NCBI GenBank assembly: GCA_002205965.3
Contig: NADL03000708.1
Coordinates: forward strand, 1-64,000
Direction: 5' to 3'
From: Kappaphycus alvarezii
Lineage: Eukaryota > Rhodophyta > Florideophyceae > Gigartinales > Solieriaceae
Length of the DNA: 64,000 nucleotides
Part shown: positions 44,561-56,769 of the stretch, in pieces
Layout: the number at the start of each line of letters is the position of its first letter
How positions within the stretch are numbered: the first letter of the stretch is position 1
Translations under genes and position numbers: made by a program
The notes under the pieces: generated by a model
The model's input: only the letters and a program-made list of their open reading frames with translations
Told to the model about the DNA's origin: nothing
Databases searched by the model: none

Positions 44561-47500
44561 TTTAATTTTTAATTTACAACTACATCACAGACTATGTATT
44601 ATTTGTTACCGTATACATATTCTTTTCCAGAGATTAAAAAAAAATCATAAAATTATTAGAACCTCGAAACTCGAATCGATATGATTACTATCCTAAATAT
44701 GAGAGATATAACCCAATCTCAGTTTTTTACTTGTGATTGTTTTCGCCCACTCAGCTTTCCAGATCGAAAAAAATAGAAATGAAAACCATTAGAACAAAAG
44801 CATTACTTTATTTGTAAATTGCTTGTTAAAAAACTTGCAGAGACACAAGAAACTAATAGCCGAGAGAAGATTTTGGGTGTTAAGCGCACACGAGCATATC
44901 TACTGTAGGTTTTTCTGTGGTTGAGACATTGGTTGAGGCTGGCTGGGTTAAGCTAGCTGCTCCAAACAAGGGTTTGTGAAGAATCCAAGATAGCTACACA
45001 CTAAAGGGAAATGTATTCTAACAGTAGCTAATTCAAAGATTTTCCCTAAAACAGCCCTGACGGCATTATGAGTAGCGCTTCCAGAATTGTAGTCGGCACG
45101 ATTGACATACTCTGACAAGACGTAAGAAGTGCAATGGTCCAGGTGACATGGAATGGGTAGCCGACTTTTGATTGGTAAAGCAGTGATATAATATCTCAAT
45201 GGGCAACTCGCCCGTAACTATTTCAACTGTACTAATAAGGTCAAATGCTGTGTTAATAACTGTAAGGACACGTTTAGTGGCAGAAAAGTGCCTACTAGCC
45301 CTGGTTGTAAGTTTATCGGTGGTTTAAATCTACAGTACAGTAGATGCAGTAAATTAGTGTAAATCTGTAAGGCCTGTGGAGTGAAAAATAACATAGAAGT
45401 ATCAAATATTTCAATATAACTTGCAATGAAAAAGATAGTTAAGTATCGTTAAAGTACATTTACTGTATGCATGTAATTAGTTGCTGTATTTATGGGAGTA
45501 CTAAAAAATGCGTTCTTGCTCCCTGAAGAAGTTTTGTAGCCATCAAAAGAAAGGGCTGATAAAGATGACATTTTTTAGATTTTTATATTGTATACATTAA
45601 TCAGAAACAAGTTAATACAGACAGATGAAACTGTCGAAGACTTATAATCCCAGTATTCGAACCTACTTTGTATCACAAATACCTTTTCGATAACAATTTG
45701 AAGTTTCCATATATATATATATTCTGCTTGGGAGCCATATATGTTATCGAGGGTATTACCTAAGCGACCTTAATGCATGACAGTAAAAACGCCTACGTGG
45801 CCCCTGAAAGTTTTTTAAACCATATACATGTGCGGAGAGTTCAGAGACCGTTTCCTACCCGAGTGATGCAGTTTCAGATACAGAAAACAGGGATCGTATT
45901 TGAAAATAGCCCTCAACTTTGCTGAATATTCCTCAAGGTATTAAAATACAGTGAAATTTGTTTTACTTGAAACTAATGACTCAAATACGAGAGCTTTGCA
46001 TGATCAGAATGATGTAATAGCAAGTCTACTACTTCGAGGTTTTATAAATCCATAAAGTGAGATAGATGATAGTACTGTAGTACGCAATCAATTCTACTAA
46101 TCATTGTTTATATTTTTCCATTTTTCTGAGTGAATTTGCCTGAATGAAAATCTTCGTAATAGTGTGATATTCCGAAAATACTTCCAGTTCATAAATTTTA
46201 TGAAAATGCTTTTAATAATGCAAAAAGTTCCATTGAGAGCACTTGAGAACTAAGTATGTACAATAACGAGGATACCCTCAGATTGTTTACTCACTTGAAA
46301 AAATAGAGGAAACTGAATAAGCAAGTAGTTCAACCATGCAAATTTGAAGCCATGAAATGCAGAAAAAATCAATTCTTATTTTTACTAACTAGTTTGTACT
46401 GTTTCCTGAGTGAACTATTTTCATGAAATGAGCGATTAAAATATTCCACTTGGACTACATGTTCTAACCTAATGAAAATAGTATCAATTGACTTATTCGA
46501 GCTCGTTGAATTCATATGTGACGAAAAAATACTATTGTGCGATTTTTGGAATAAAAATTTATTTGCTAAAACAAATAAAATATCAATACTGAAGATCTAA
46601 ATTATTATTTTATATAATGTTTTTTGTAAATATGGGTTGGACAGTGCAAAACTTTAACACATCCTTTCTTTGATATCGCAAATATTCAAAAATTACCAAT
46701 CAGATTCATTTAAAAAAATTCTCTCTATTGCAACTATAGGGGAAAAATACAGGTATTAAATAATAAATCTATTAAAAATATATCACTCTACAAACATTTA
46801 GGATATAAAATGGTCATTACATTTTATATGTAATGACTCTAGAAAATTTGAAAAGTCATAAAAAATGAGTCAATAGTTTAGAAATATGTAATTTAAATAA
46901 AAATATATTTAACCGTTAGAGAATGTTTGTTCTTGAAACGAATATTAGGACTACTTTCGCAGAAAATAGTTTTCATCTGAAAATTCATTTATATCTATGA
47001 ATGCAAATAGTTTCTTCGCATTATTTTTTTCTATGTTAATATGCTTTTGTGCTTTTGTAAAGATTTCAAAAAGTAAAATCTCAAAAATTGGTATTTCTGT
47101 TCCTTTATCCTGTTGTTGCAAACAGTAAAATATCAAAATGATGTAAAAATAGTATTCTTAGCACCGAAATTGATTTCCGAAGTATACCGGTAAAATTGTC
47201 CGTTAAAATAGGGAATCAGACTCAGTAAATGAGATATTTCAATATGAGCCTGGAAAATGTTCATAGATACTTACCATTTATGCGCTACAACCAGCAATAT
47301 GACCTTCATCGAAAAAACTAGTAAACACAAGGGATACGTCGCTTCAGTTTAAATGAAACTAACAAAATTTCCTCGATTTTGATCAATTTCCTGTAGCGGT
47401 GAAGTGGAAAACATTTTACATGAAGATCAGAGAGCTGGCATCAACACACTGCCCTCCATAGTTGAAGAAGAAATGGAGAAAATAATTCTAGGTTTAAGAC

Positions 47501-49030
47501 TCAGAATATTTTTCCTACCTTCCTTTGAGCTGCGATATCATATATTGCAGCTCAAAGCATGTATGAAAAGGAAAGGGCAGCTTTATGGATAGTGCACGAC
47601 TTCGAACTTCTATCTAGGGATATACCATAACACTGAACTTTTCCGTAGCGCTTTTACAGGAAAATATAGCTCCCCGAGTGTAGACATCTATTACACTATC
47701 TTCGAGCGAATCTTTTTGTAATCACCGGTTTGGAATAGCTACTCCAACCAAACAAAAGCGTGCAATTATCAGCTTAAGGTAATCAATATCCCTCATCATT
47801 TTACATAATATGAAATCAATATCTATAAATCTGATGGAGAGAATCTGGCACCTTGTTCCAATCTGTTGGGTTCCACAGTAGTCACCTTGAAGTAACTACT
47901 GACTCTTTGGAGAAAACTCGTATCAAGACAGATGGGAGATGGCTAGTAGAAGATTACCGATGGTGTCATTGTAAATATAAATTACCCATCAAGAAATTGG
48001 TTCATGTCCGAGCAACTTTTGCAGGAATTGGGGTGGGTATAGGACAAAATAAAAAAAATTTGAAAAAATGCTGTTTCAGTCGTTTCCCACGAAGGTGAAA
48101 TCCAATAGAATCAAAAAATATATTTCTAAGTGATTGGCAGAGCTCATCTCTTGTCGCTTCACTGCTCCGGAGCGTAATTTCTCAAATGCTGGTTTGTCGG
48201 AGCTATCTGAGGGAATAATCCCGGCATCTAAATTGCATACAGAGTGGAAAGTAGCGCTATTTACAGTTCCAAAAGATGCATCAAGAGCAAAACTCAGGTC
48301 CGCTACTGCTTTTCACCAAGGAATCAGTGGTTGGCAAATTATTGCAAATACTACTCCTGGATTCCGAATTAAAATATCTCGCGAATATCAAAATTTTCGA
48401 CTTCATCAATTTCCTGCGGATATATTGGAAAATACTTTTTTATCCGTACTCTTACACAGCGTTAGGATTGATAACCTCCGATAACACCTATTCCGAGACT
48501 GAAAGATATTAGGCCCCATCAACCCTGATGCTCATTTTCAATTGTCATTTGAACATCCATTTAAGAGTTTCCAGAATCAAATAAGTTCTGTTACCATATT
48601 TTAGTTTAGATTGTTTAGCTCATAATACTTCAGGAGTTATTTCGGATATTTAAGGAAAGCGGTCAGCTTTTATTCAATATCATTATCTTTTTTCAAGAAG
48701 ATACAGCAGAAGAGAATAATTTTCCATGGAGGAGAAATCAAAATTGACCCTATCTTCCCAACCTACATGGCCTCCAAAACATGCTCCAGCGAAAATTTGA
48801 CGAATTTTCATGCGAATCTATCCACCTGTTCAAAAATTATGCAAATTTATCTACTTTCGCAGATTGATGGAAACAATCACACTATATTTTGACCAAAGTG
48901 TCGCAACATTGAAAATGCGTTGGACCGGGCTCATGAAAAAGAGGGAAAGCGGGAAAGTAATTTTATGAAATGCTTACTTTTTCAAACTTTGTCTTGAGGC
49001 CGAGGAGAAAAAAATCACTCCAAGTATCAT
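44561..49030. other. AT-rich gene-poor stretch
   Basis: No gene is supported. A somewhat less AT-rich pocket at about 47.8-48.5 kb carries a 116-codon plus frame (48134-48484) that might be old retroelement sequence, but I cannot identify it. Confidence 0.5.
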
Positions 49031-49039
49031 GTGTGTTGC

Positions 49040-49300
49040 CAAGGCGACCCTTGGATGACCATTATGGTACGAAGAAGAGCTTAATAACTCCTATAGAGCT
49101 TAATGAGCACGGTTCTCACTCTCTCTGATGGAGAGGTGGGAGCACGAACTCACACGACAACAAGGTTCACTTGTTATGGAATTAAGTGACAGTACACCAC
49201 TGTTAGTATATAAAAGCTACTGTTCAGTCTAAGCTGAGCCGAAAAGAAGCCCCAACGGACTGTGACTTACAGAGTACTGAGAAAAAAAAAGAAGCAGAAT
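49040..49300 (+). repeat. Possible LTR or promoter region
   Basis: AGTATATAAAAGC at about 49206-49218 is a good TATA box, followed by CTACTGTTCAGTCTAAGC and a purine-rich run (GAGAAAAAAAAAGAAG, near 49279). The stretch adjoins retroelement fragments and looks like an LTR in layout. No second copy is in the window, so this is not proven. Confidence 0.3.
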
Positions 49301-49373
49301 GTTTCACAATAGAGTCTGGAGCAACCGACCCGGGCTTTCATTTACAAAAAGTGGGCTATTCCCATGATAAAAA

Positions 49374-50880
49374 CTACGCGCCAGACCCAGTATCGGCTGG
49401 TGTGGAATCCTCATTGGACTCCTCCATGGGAAGATACCCTCCCTCTACAACCGCAGGCACCGGTGCGTCTGACGTGATGCCTTCGGGGAGCACAAACGCT
49501 CTCCAAGAAACAATGATCTCCCGTAGCAGATCCAGTACGCCGACAATGTTGATGCGACCGGGACGCCCGTTATGAGCAAGGGCCATCGAAAATGACGGAC
49601 CTCAACGGTTTTACGCAACTGTGCTGAGTATGCGCTCGGCCTGTTTGTATTCCTCACGGGAACACCCCGCTGAGCAGCGGACGGGAAAAATCCGGTCTCA
49701 ATGGCACTTCCAAACGCCCCAACTACACCCTGTGGGCGAGATTCTTGCGGCAAATGCCGCAGAATACCTGTCAGACGTGGACCGCGGTCGTTACGCGTAA
49801 ATGTCCCGTCTGCATTGCGTGGGATCAACACACCTGGAAGGCTAACAGGAGCTAATGTTGCAGGGTTGAATTCAACCCAATCCCCACCAGCATGGACTGG
49901 AAGCACATATCCTGAACTTCAGGCAGGGTACGGTTAGCAGAAAGGAACCTGTGATCAGACCGTGGTGCTGGGAGAGGTGATCCCCGACTCCAGGTACACC
50001 TGGCGGATCCTAAGGCGTCCTTCTAGTCCTTTCAAGCGCGACCTACGGTCTTTCTGCCCTGGTACTCCTGCAGCTGTATAGCCCAGCAAGACTAGTCTCC
50101 CGCAGAAGCTCCGCTTCCAAAACCCCCACCTGGTGCGTGGATCTTACAAGTCCACTCTACTACAGTATTCTCCATACGCCAAATTTGAGCTCCGTATCGC
50201 TGCAGTTCTGTCCATAACCATAGTAGAATGGCTCACAATATTAGTACTCCAACTTGAATTCGATGCCTATTGCTAGAGACAGCGCAAGTGCTGAGTTAAT
50301 TCCTCCGACAGATCGGGGGCAACCCTCGCCCAAAATAGGATTCGGGTCTTTATGCATGGGTATCAGATCATACTTGGTAGGGATTCCGCTTACCAGGCTC
50401 CTTTGCCCTTGGAATGCTTGGAGCCCGGACAAAAATACTCATTGAAGTTTTTAGGTATTCTGTTTCTTTCGGGATATTAGCCATGGCGATCTTTTGCTTC
50501 TCGGATCTTCAAAGTGGCAAAGCTCGGATGCTGGCACTTCAAGTCTCCGTTTGTATGATCCTTCTTCCCACAGTCCATGCAAGCTTCTCCGACAAGTTCT
50601 ACCAGTGCCGTTGACTTCTTCCTCAAAGTATCCCGATTGGATATGTGATTTTCTTCATTATTTTCATAACTATCCCGCTTCTTTCCGTTGAAAGCGCAAT
50701 GATTTGACTGTTTTCTGATCCTTGACTGCTACTGACTATTCTCTTGACTTCCAAAGAGTGTTCTAACTTTATGGTCAACTGCAGACTCAATTTGAGACTT
50801 TGTTACCGGGGCTTCAGTTCTGTTTGTAGTCTGAGCAAGAGAGCGGAGTACATAAACCACTTCACCCAGACTTAATCCTG
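49374..50880 (-). pseudogene. Gag-protease fragment of an unclassified retroelement
   Basis: The minus strand gives, in order, a zinc knuckle (CMDCGKKDHTNGDLKC, about 50590-50540), then a segment NPILGEGCPRSVGGINSALA (about 50350-50290), then an open frame of 153 codons (49906-49445) that shifts to another frame ending at 49374. GEGCPRS sits where retroelement proteases have DTGCPRS-like boxes, so the catalytic Asp appears lost. Several stops and shifts break the frames. The abrupt change from copia RT at about 50.88 kb suggests that one element is inserted next to, or recombined with, the other. Family not determined. Confidence 0.4.
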
Positions 50881-53800
50881 CCTCTGTTGTCGACCGTCCG
50901 CGCAACCACGCCCCTTGACCTCCCCGTCTCGTTTTCGCTTCAAGAACATTAGATACTGAAGCGCAGCTCGACGGTCCTGCTTGCTGAGAATCCCTGGAGA
51001 TTTGGGCCTCATGAAATTGAGCTCATGGATCTGCCGCATTTCAGCGTTGACGGCATCATCCCCTTTCTTGCAGAACACCCGCAATCCTTTCTTGATGCCG
51101 TATTGAGTTAGTAGCACGTTGGTGAGAGGTGCGTGAGAGTTGCTGGGACCAGTGAGCTGGGCGACATCGAATGTTGGTGCAATGAACTCGGTGTCAGTTG
51201 GCTCCAGCATGTGAGCGTCCTGGATAATGTCACCAACCATGGCCTTACACGCATCGATATCATAATTTGGCCTTTTTCGGCCTTGTAGGCCTGCCCTTCT
51301 TCGGGGCCCATATCTGGGGTCCATCTCGGCGTTAATCGTACGTCCACCCACATCATTTGCACGCTCTGTACCTCTGTCACCGTTCTCCTCTTCCTCCACG
51401 CTCGTCACTCCTGTGCGCTGCGCAGCGTCGTTGCGTCTCACCTCCTTGCGCTGTGTTCCTCTCCCACGATGCACTCCTGCAGCTTCCGTGTCATGGTCGC
51501 TTGGCTCTGAGAGGTTAGGTTTAGAGCTTGCTTATTACGTGCCGTTGTTGGGCGCCGTGGATTCTTCGGCAGCTTCCCCAGCCATTGTTGCATCGCTGTC
51601 GTGACCATGGGTTGGGTCTTCGGTGCCCTCTTCACCAGGTATCGAGCCATCTCCATCGTGGTTCTCAGGGAGCCATTCATTATCGGAGCCTGCTTCTGTC
51701 TGCTCCATTTTAATGCGCGCATTCTCCTGTTTGACTGTTGGCCGTTCATTTTGCTCCGTGTCGTCGATGGGCCCATCTTGGTGTGAGGGATCCACGTGTT
51801 GTAGCTCATCGCCGGACTCTTCTCAGTTTCCGTCTTCCTGCTCGCTGCCGACGACCGATGACGTATCGCTATCAGAACCGTCGGAGTCGCTTTAAAGTGA
51901 GACCACGTCGCCATCTTCTTCCTTGGGTTCTTTGTTGTGGCAGTCACCAAATGTGAGGCGATTCATGGCTTTTTTACCAGCCATCTTCTCCACGCGTGCG
52001 ATGGCATCAGCCGGCGTCGGAATCTCCGTCCAATTGTTGCGCACGATGCGCTGCCCCGACATGAGACTGTAGAATTAGTGGCCTCCCTGTGAGTTCCCTG
52101 CCTGCCGTAGCGCAATAGCGCCAATAGTTATTGTGGCGTGGGTGTTGTTTTGCTCCTTGTGGGTTTGCACGTATGAACCAAAAGGCACGACGCGGTGCTT
52201 GTTGGCGTCAATTGTGACGCCGGTTACAAACTTGAACGGACTGATCGTGGCCGACACCCCGTCCTGAGCCGGGAAAATATGCAGCCAAAAGTTCATGGCG
52301 TACACGAGCTCAACGACCATCCGGTCTGGTATTCGTCTAAATGGTAGCGTGTTCTAAACCGCACGGCATCGCTCTTTGAGCGTTCGTATGTAGCGTTCGA
52401 TTTCAGGAACGTGTTCGTCTCTCGATACCACGTTCAGTGACATGCTGATGCTAAACAAGAGCCCCTCCAGCGACGCGAACTTGTTATCCGCGGCCAATCG
52501 GTTAGCCAGGAATACTCGGCGTGTGTAGGTTGTCTGTATGCTTTTGATTCTATTGAATAGCGTTAGGGACTTGCGGTTCTCAATAGCCTCGGCTGTCCCG
52601 AACTTCAGCGCACGGCTGATGGAGACTGTGAACGGAAATGCGTTCATGAACATGACGTTGAAGCAAATAAATACTTCACGGTGTCGTTTCAATATGTCGC
52701 TTGGTATAGGGCGTGCACCCAGTTCTACATGCGGCTCTCTTGTCCGGGTCGTCTTGCCTTTTAGCGACCCAATATAGGGGCCGAAGATCTATAGCGCGTT
52801 GCGAACGTCTTGTTCGTTGACATCGCAGTTTATCAACTGCCTCTGCCCCCAATTTCGCACATCTGCCGCTCGCTCGGTCTCCCTATTATTGTCATTAGAC
52901 GTCGTGCTTGTCTAGCCCGCTTGAATTTGCGCTTGGTGAACGAGGAGGCGTTACCATCCACTGTGGTTATCAGCGCAACTTCTTTCTTCGGCTCCGACCT
53001 CATCAGTATCTGCTAGGCGTATAGGCTCTTTCTTTAGGGCTTTAACACGCGCTTTGTACCTTCTTCGCGTTCCAGCGTAAAGAAATAGCCCTCTGTGCTG
53101 TCATAGCGTACCTTATACCGCTTCTGCACGTTACTCAGCGATAAGATATTGGCGATAGCGGTGGGATGGTACCACACCGGCCCGTATCCCCCGAGGTCTC
53201 CAATTTGTGTGACGAGTACTTCACCAGTATTACATACGATTCTCAACTTTCTTGGTACGGTGCGGATGTTAGTGAGTAGTTGGCTGTCACCGAAAAAGTC
53301 CACTGAGGACATACTATCTAGCCCTACGCTTCCAGCTGGGATCACGTATGCGCGTTTATAGTTGAACGAATGCACCATGACGCTTTCAACTATCTCCCCG
53401 CCTTCGCCGATCTTTGGTCCCTCATTCCCATACTTTCCAGCGCTCTTCACCTTCTCATGGTCAGTGCAAAGCATCACGTGGTAAACGCCATCGTCTGAGT
53501 CGTCGCTCTTATCGCTGCTGTCGTTCGGCACGCCGGCCATGTGATTGGCAGTATGTGTCGCTGTGTTCTCCTTCTTTTTATTGTTCTGCCACTTTGCGAC
53601 ATCTTCCGGATCACACTTTCCTGCGTGACGCTTGAGCCTGTACTTCCCGCAGTTGTAGTATTCTATTTGCGAAAGATCCTTAGGCCCTATTTCATTCCCA
53701 GATGGTGCACCCATTTGAGCAAAGCTGACGCCGTCGTTTGAGGTAGTTTTAACATGCATCACAGTATACTTCCAGTTCTGGAGAAAGTCATATGCCGCAG

Positions 53801-54009
53801 TGACGTCCTTGGGAAACTTGTCACTTTTGGCCACAAATTCATTTTCCAAATACACCACCACGTTCCCAAATCTTGCTTTGTCGGCGGTGGCGATAAAGCG
53901 ATATGCCAGAAACTTTTCGAGTGTTCTTTTCTCAGCCTTGGTCACAGCGGATTCTTCCGCCTCCTTTCTCGTCGTACCCTCCACGGATTTCAGCGACTTG
54001 TCAACTAGG
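50881..54009 (-). mobile_element. Ty1/copia retrotransposon of CoDi type, gag to RT fragment
   Basis: On the minus strand the order is gag, protease, integrase, RT, the copia order. Gag continues from beyond the window and is split by the gypsy element at 54015-63927. The 316-codon frame (53984-53034) holds LAYRFIATADKARFGNVVVY, a degenerate knuckle (YYNCGKYRLKRHAGKC), the protease box LDSMSSVDFFGDSQLLTNI and the pre-integrase segment ANILSLSNVQKRYKVRYDS. Integrase remains lie at 52.1-52.8 kb. RT starts with ELNFMRPKSP and RRAALQYLMFLKRKRDG and is cut off after GRGCADGRQQR at about 50.88 kb. Frameshifts and stops make it inactive. DSxSTVD-type protease boxes are typical of the CoDi group. Confidence 0.8.
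51438..51950 (-). pseudogene. Copia spacer region between integrase and RT
   Basis: Overlapping minus frames (51950-51438 and 51795-51535) carry Asn/Asp/Glu/Gln-rich, low-complexity protein such as NDTEQNERPTVKQEN-like sequence. It lies exactly between the integrase remains and the RT start, where copia polyproteins have a variable acidic linker. I would not treat it as a separate gene. Confidence 0.5.
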
Positions 54010-54014
54010 GTTAC
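54010..54014. repeat. Target-site duplication GTTAC, left side of gypsy element B
   Basis: GTTAC here is repeated at 63928-63932 directly outside the other LTR end. The copia gag frame reads without interruption from one side of the gypsy element to the other when one GTTAC is counted. Confidence 0.85.
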
Positions 54015-54742
54015 TGTAGTTCAATGCGCGGTGCGCAGTTCTTCTCGTCTAGGAACGGAACACCGTCAGACAATGAGAAACCCAACACACACACACGAAG
54101 ACGTACAGGGTGTTCGCTGTCCCTCTTTCTCTTTAAGCACCCTGCGATGCAGTAGCACAGCTCGCCGACGGCGAGGAAAAATGGAGTTGGAAGAGCGGGG
54201 TAATTCCTTGGACGACTGGACGGTATACTTGTCCTCCGGGTTGTAAGGCCGGGCCGTGGTCCGCGCAATGCTAGAAACTTGGGATGTGACGATTCCAAAG
54301 AACCGTAGACACCAGGAGTGTAATACTGGACAAAGAAGATGTAGTATGGGTTCAGATGTGCTGAATATCTCCTTTGGAGATAAGGATGTTGTCACCAACG
54401 ACAACCTTGAAGTTCCTTTTTGTATATAGACGCCGGATTTAACTAGGTTTGGGTTATCTACGAAGGCGTGAAGTTAAGGCCAGGCAAGTTAGGGAGATAA
54501 GTAAATTTGACACTTGGCCCAATAGGTTCCTTTCACCTGCGAAAATATAAGGTCCCATTTGGGGCCGAGTGGTCCAGATTGAGAGCCCTCAAGCCCCATC
54601 GGGTGAGTATACAGTGCCAAGAACAATAGTGGGCGACAAAAGAGAATTGCCCTTACTGTACTGCACAGTACAGTACCTGCTGGTTAGCAGTAAATCAGAT
54701 CAAAAAAAGATCACCAAAATCAGCTCTGCCGATGGCAGTACA
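54015..54742 (-). repeat. 3' LTR of gypsy element B (shortened)
   Basis: It begins TGTAGTTCAATGCGC on the plus strand and matches the other LTR (62922-63927) closely, including CAACACACACAC and GGATGTTGTCACCAACGACA. About 220 bases present in the other LTR (near 63350-63575) are missing here. The perfect-stem word TACTGTACTG-CACAGTACAGTA lies at 54654-54675. Similarity stops near 54746, and the last 20 or so bases expected of the LTR (ending ACTACA) are not recognisable, so this internal junction has been altered. Confidence 0.85.
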
Positions 54743-54937
54743 GTATATACGTCTCCGAGAGAAGTGTTGTACGTAAGATCCCTTCTTGTGATTGACCCTG
54801 TAGTGAATGAGTGGTCGGGCCTCGGGGTAACTGCTGACGTTCATCAGCAGGCAGTACTATGGGACCGTCAGGTGCTCTTCTCTGAGTACCGGCGAACTAA
54901 AAAGGCCGACATGATCTTTTGGGGAGCATGGTAAGGC

Positions 54938-56528
54938 ATGAGCGGCGTTGCAGGTCGGAATTCGGGTATTTCATCCAATGGCACCAACCAGAAGCGGAGT
55001 GTTGGCATCCTACCTTATTGCAATCGCGTTATGTTCCGGTGCCTCTCTGGTGGGATGAATGGGAGGTTACCTGGGGAGTTTGGGCTGAGCTTCCGCGGAC
55101 TTTCGCTTACCGTAGCTCTTCCGTTCTTGGAAAACCCTCTGCAGCCTGGTGGGTGGTGCACTGCACCGAGTGGGTAACTTCGGTTATTTGCTTCATCGTG
55201 TGGGAAGTTTACGACACCTTTCGCTTATGGTGGATCCCCCCGTGTTAGAACAGCTCTTGAGCGCCTTGGACCTGAATTGTTACGTCTTCTTCTCGGGGAT
55301 GAATGTTTCGAAGATTGGGTTTGTTTCAAGCAAATCATAGATCAGACGGATTAGTTGCGGGTTCCAAGGCGTAACAGCCAACGAATTAGCGCCCGAAGGT
55401 ATCGGCACTGCATTTCCAGGAGTGATGACGCAGATGATTTCATTTGGTATGACCCTTGGGCCAAGGAAGTGGTCAGCGAAGCCGAAGCTCGGGCTCGTAG
55501 ACGACAAAATCAGCAACTGGACATTTTTCGCGGACCTACGGCAGGTAGTGCGGGCGGCAAGCGGGAGGACTGCTGCGAACCACGAACATTTGCGGATGTA
55601 GACACATCAAGGGACGGCGGTACAGCTCCAATGCAGGTAGAGATTACAGAGAGAGAAATCAGAGATCAAGATAATTCTTGGAAGATGGAGGTCGTTGGCT
55701 CTTCAGGGCCTGGGAAAAAGAGAAGAGTAACGCGAACTCGTGGCCCAGCGAATGATTCCTCTCCTGTGGCCGAACAAGTGGAGCAATCTCAACTGTCTGA
55801 GGTTATCGTTCTTTCATCCGACGAGGGCTCCCCGTCTCCAAAAAGGCTCAAGTGTGAGGACTCCGAATACAGGTCATGGATAGCTAGGAATAGGGTGCAA
55901 CGGTCACTGTCATGGTTCGACTAGAGCCGAGGCTCATGGATCTTTAACGCGGGACTCCCGCCTCGCGGAGAGTTTCGCCTCTGATTCTTTCTCAGCTTTC
56001 TGTGACCAAGATGTGGCATGTAAATCGGCTCCCGCGACTATGCTGGTAGTACCAGTAGTAAATGCAACCCAACCTTCTCCACCGAAGTACGGACCGACAG
56101 CGTACCACCTGACTGCCGTAGACGTCATTAAGAAATTCTTGGCATCCGTCTGGTCACCTCCTGAGGGGAGTTGGGCTGCTACAGTACCAACTCTAGTCGG
56201 CCAGCTCCGTGACTCAATCATGAAGGCGCGCCATCAGATAATTAGAGGGGAGGAATTGGACGTCCTATCTTCAATCAAGAGTCCTGACATTCAGCCTTCG
56301 GATCGAACTTTATTCTCGGTGGAGGCTAGGCGGGTCATTCATTATTTTATTGTTCAAGAAGTTGGAGATCCCGCTAGCCCTTTACCATGTTCGATAAGGG
56401 AAATGCGTCAGAGTTTTAACGCGTTATTAAGGACGTTGAGCGGCAAGCGGCGGTTGAACGGGTCGATCTTCCGCGACACTGCCCTCTATCAATTGATAAT
56501 TAGCGAAATGGGAGAATCCCGACGATAG
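54938..56528 (+). CDS. Antisense open region inside gypsy B: possible nuclear protein (broken)
   Basis: Between chromodomain and 3' LTR the plus strand, opposite to pol, is open over most of 1.6 kb. One frame runs 54938-55924 with stops only at 55175-55177 and 55352-55354; a second frame runs from about 55930 to 56528. They overlap, and a single frame change near 55.9 kb would join them. The product has LERLGPELLRLLLGDECFED, a basic GKKRRVTRTR (nuclear-signal-like), VIVLSSDEG (a SUMO-interaction-like motif) and KRLKCEDSE. The second part has KYGPTAYHLTAVDVIKKFLA and ALYQLIISEMGESRR. No known family recognised. The 3' LTR lies just upstream and could drive it, as antisense genes are driven in some retroviruses and plant elements. 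This is inference. Confidence 0.5.
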
Positions 56529-56769
56529 TAAAGAATTGAAAGTCATAGTTTTCAACAATGCGCCGAAAGTCTTGGGAAGTTCCCGCTTCACTTCAGTGAG
56601 CCCTTTTGAACTTGCTACTAGCGGGCCCTCTGGCAAACACCCTTGTGAAACTTTCCATGTTTGCCAACAGATCATGAGTTCCCGGTTGAACTCTATCTTT
56701 TAGGTTTGTAACTCATCCCCTTCTGAAGATTGGAACAGAATTGATAAATCCCGAATTATCTTGAGTATT

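Noticed and set aside
48134-48484. 116-codon plus-strand ORF in the AT-rich desert
   Set aside because: Less AT-rich than its surroundings, but no motif is recognisable and no second copy is visible; kept only as a remark on the desert.
51528-51956. Overlapping plus-strand ORFs of 60-90 codons
   Set aside because: They are opposite-strand shadows of the low-complexity acidic linker of the copia polyprotein.
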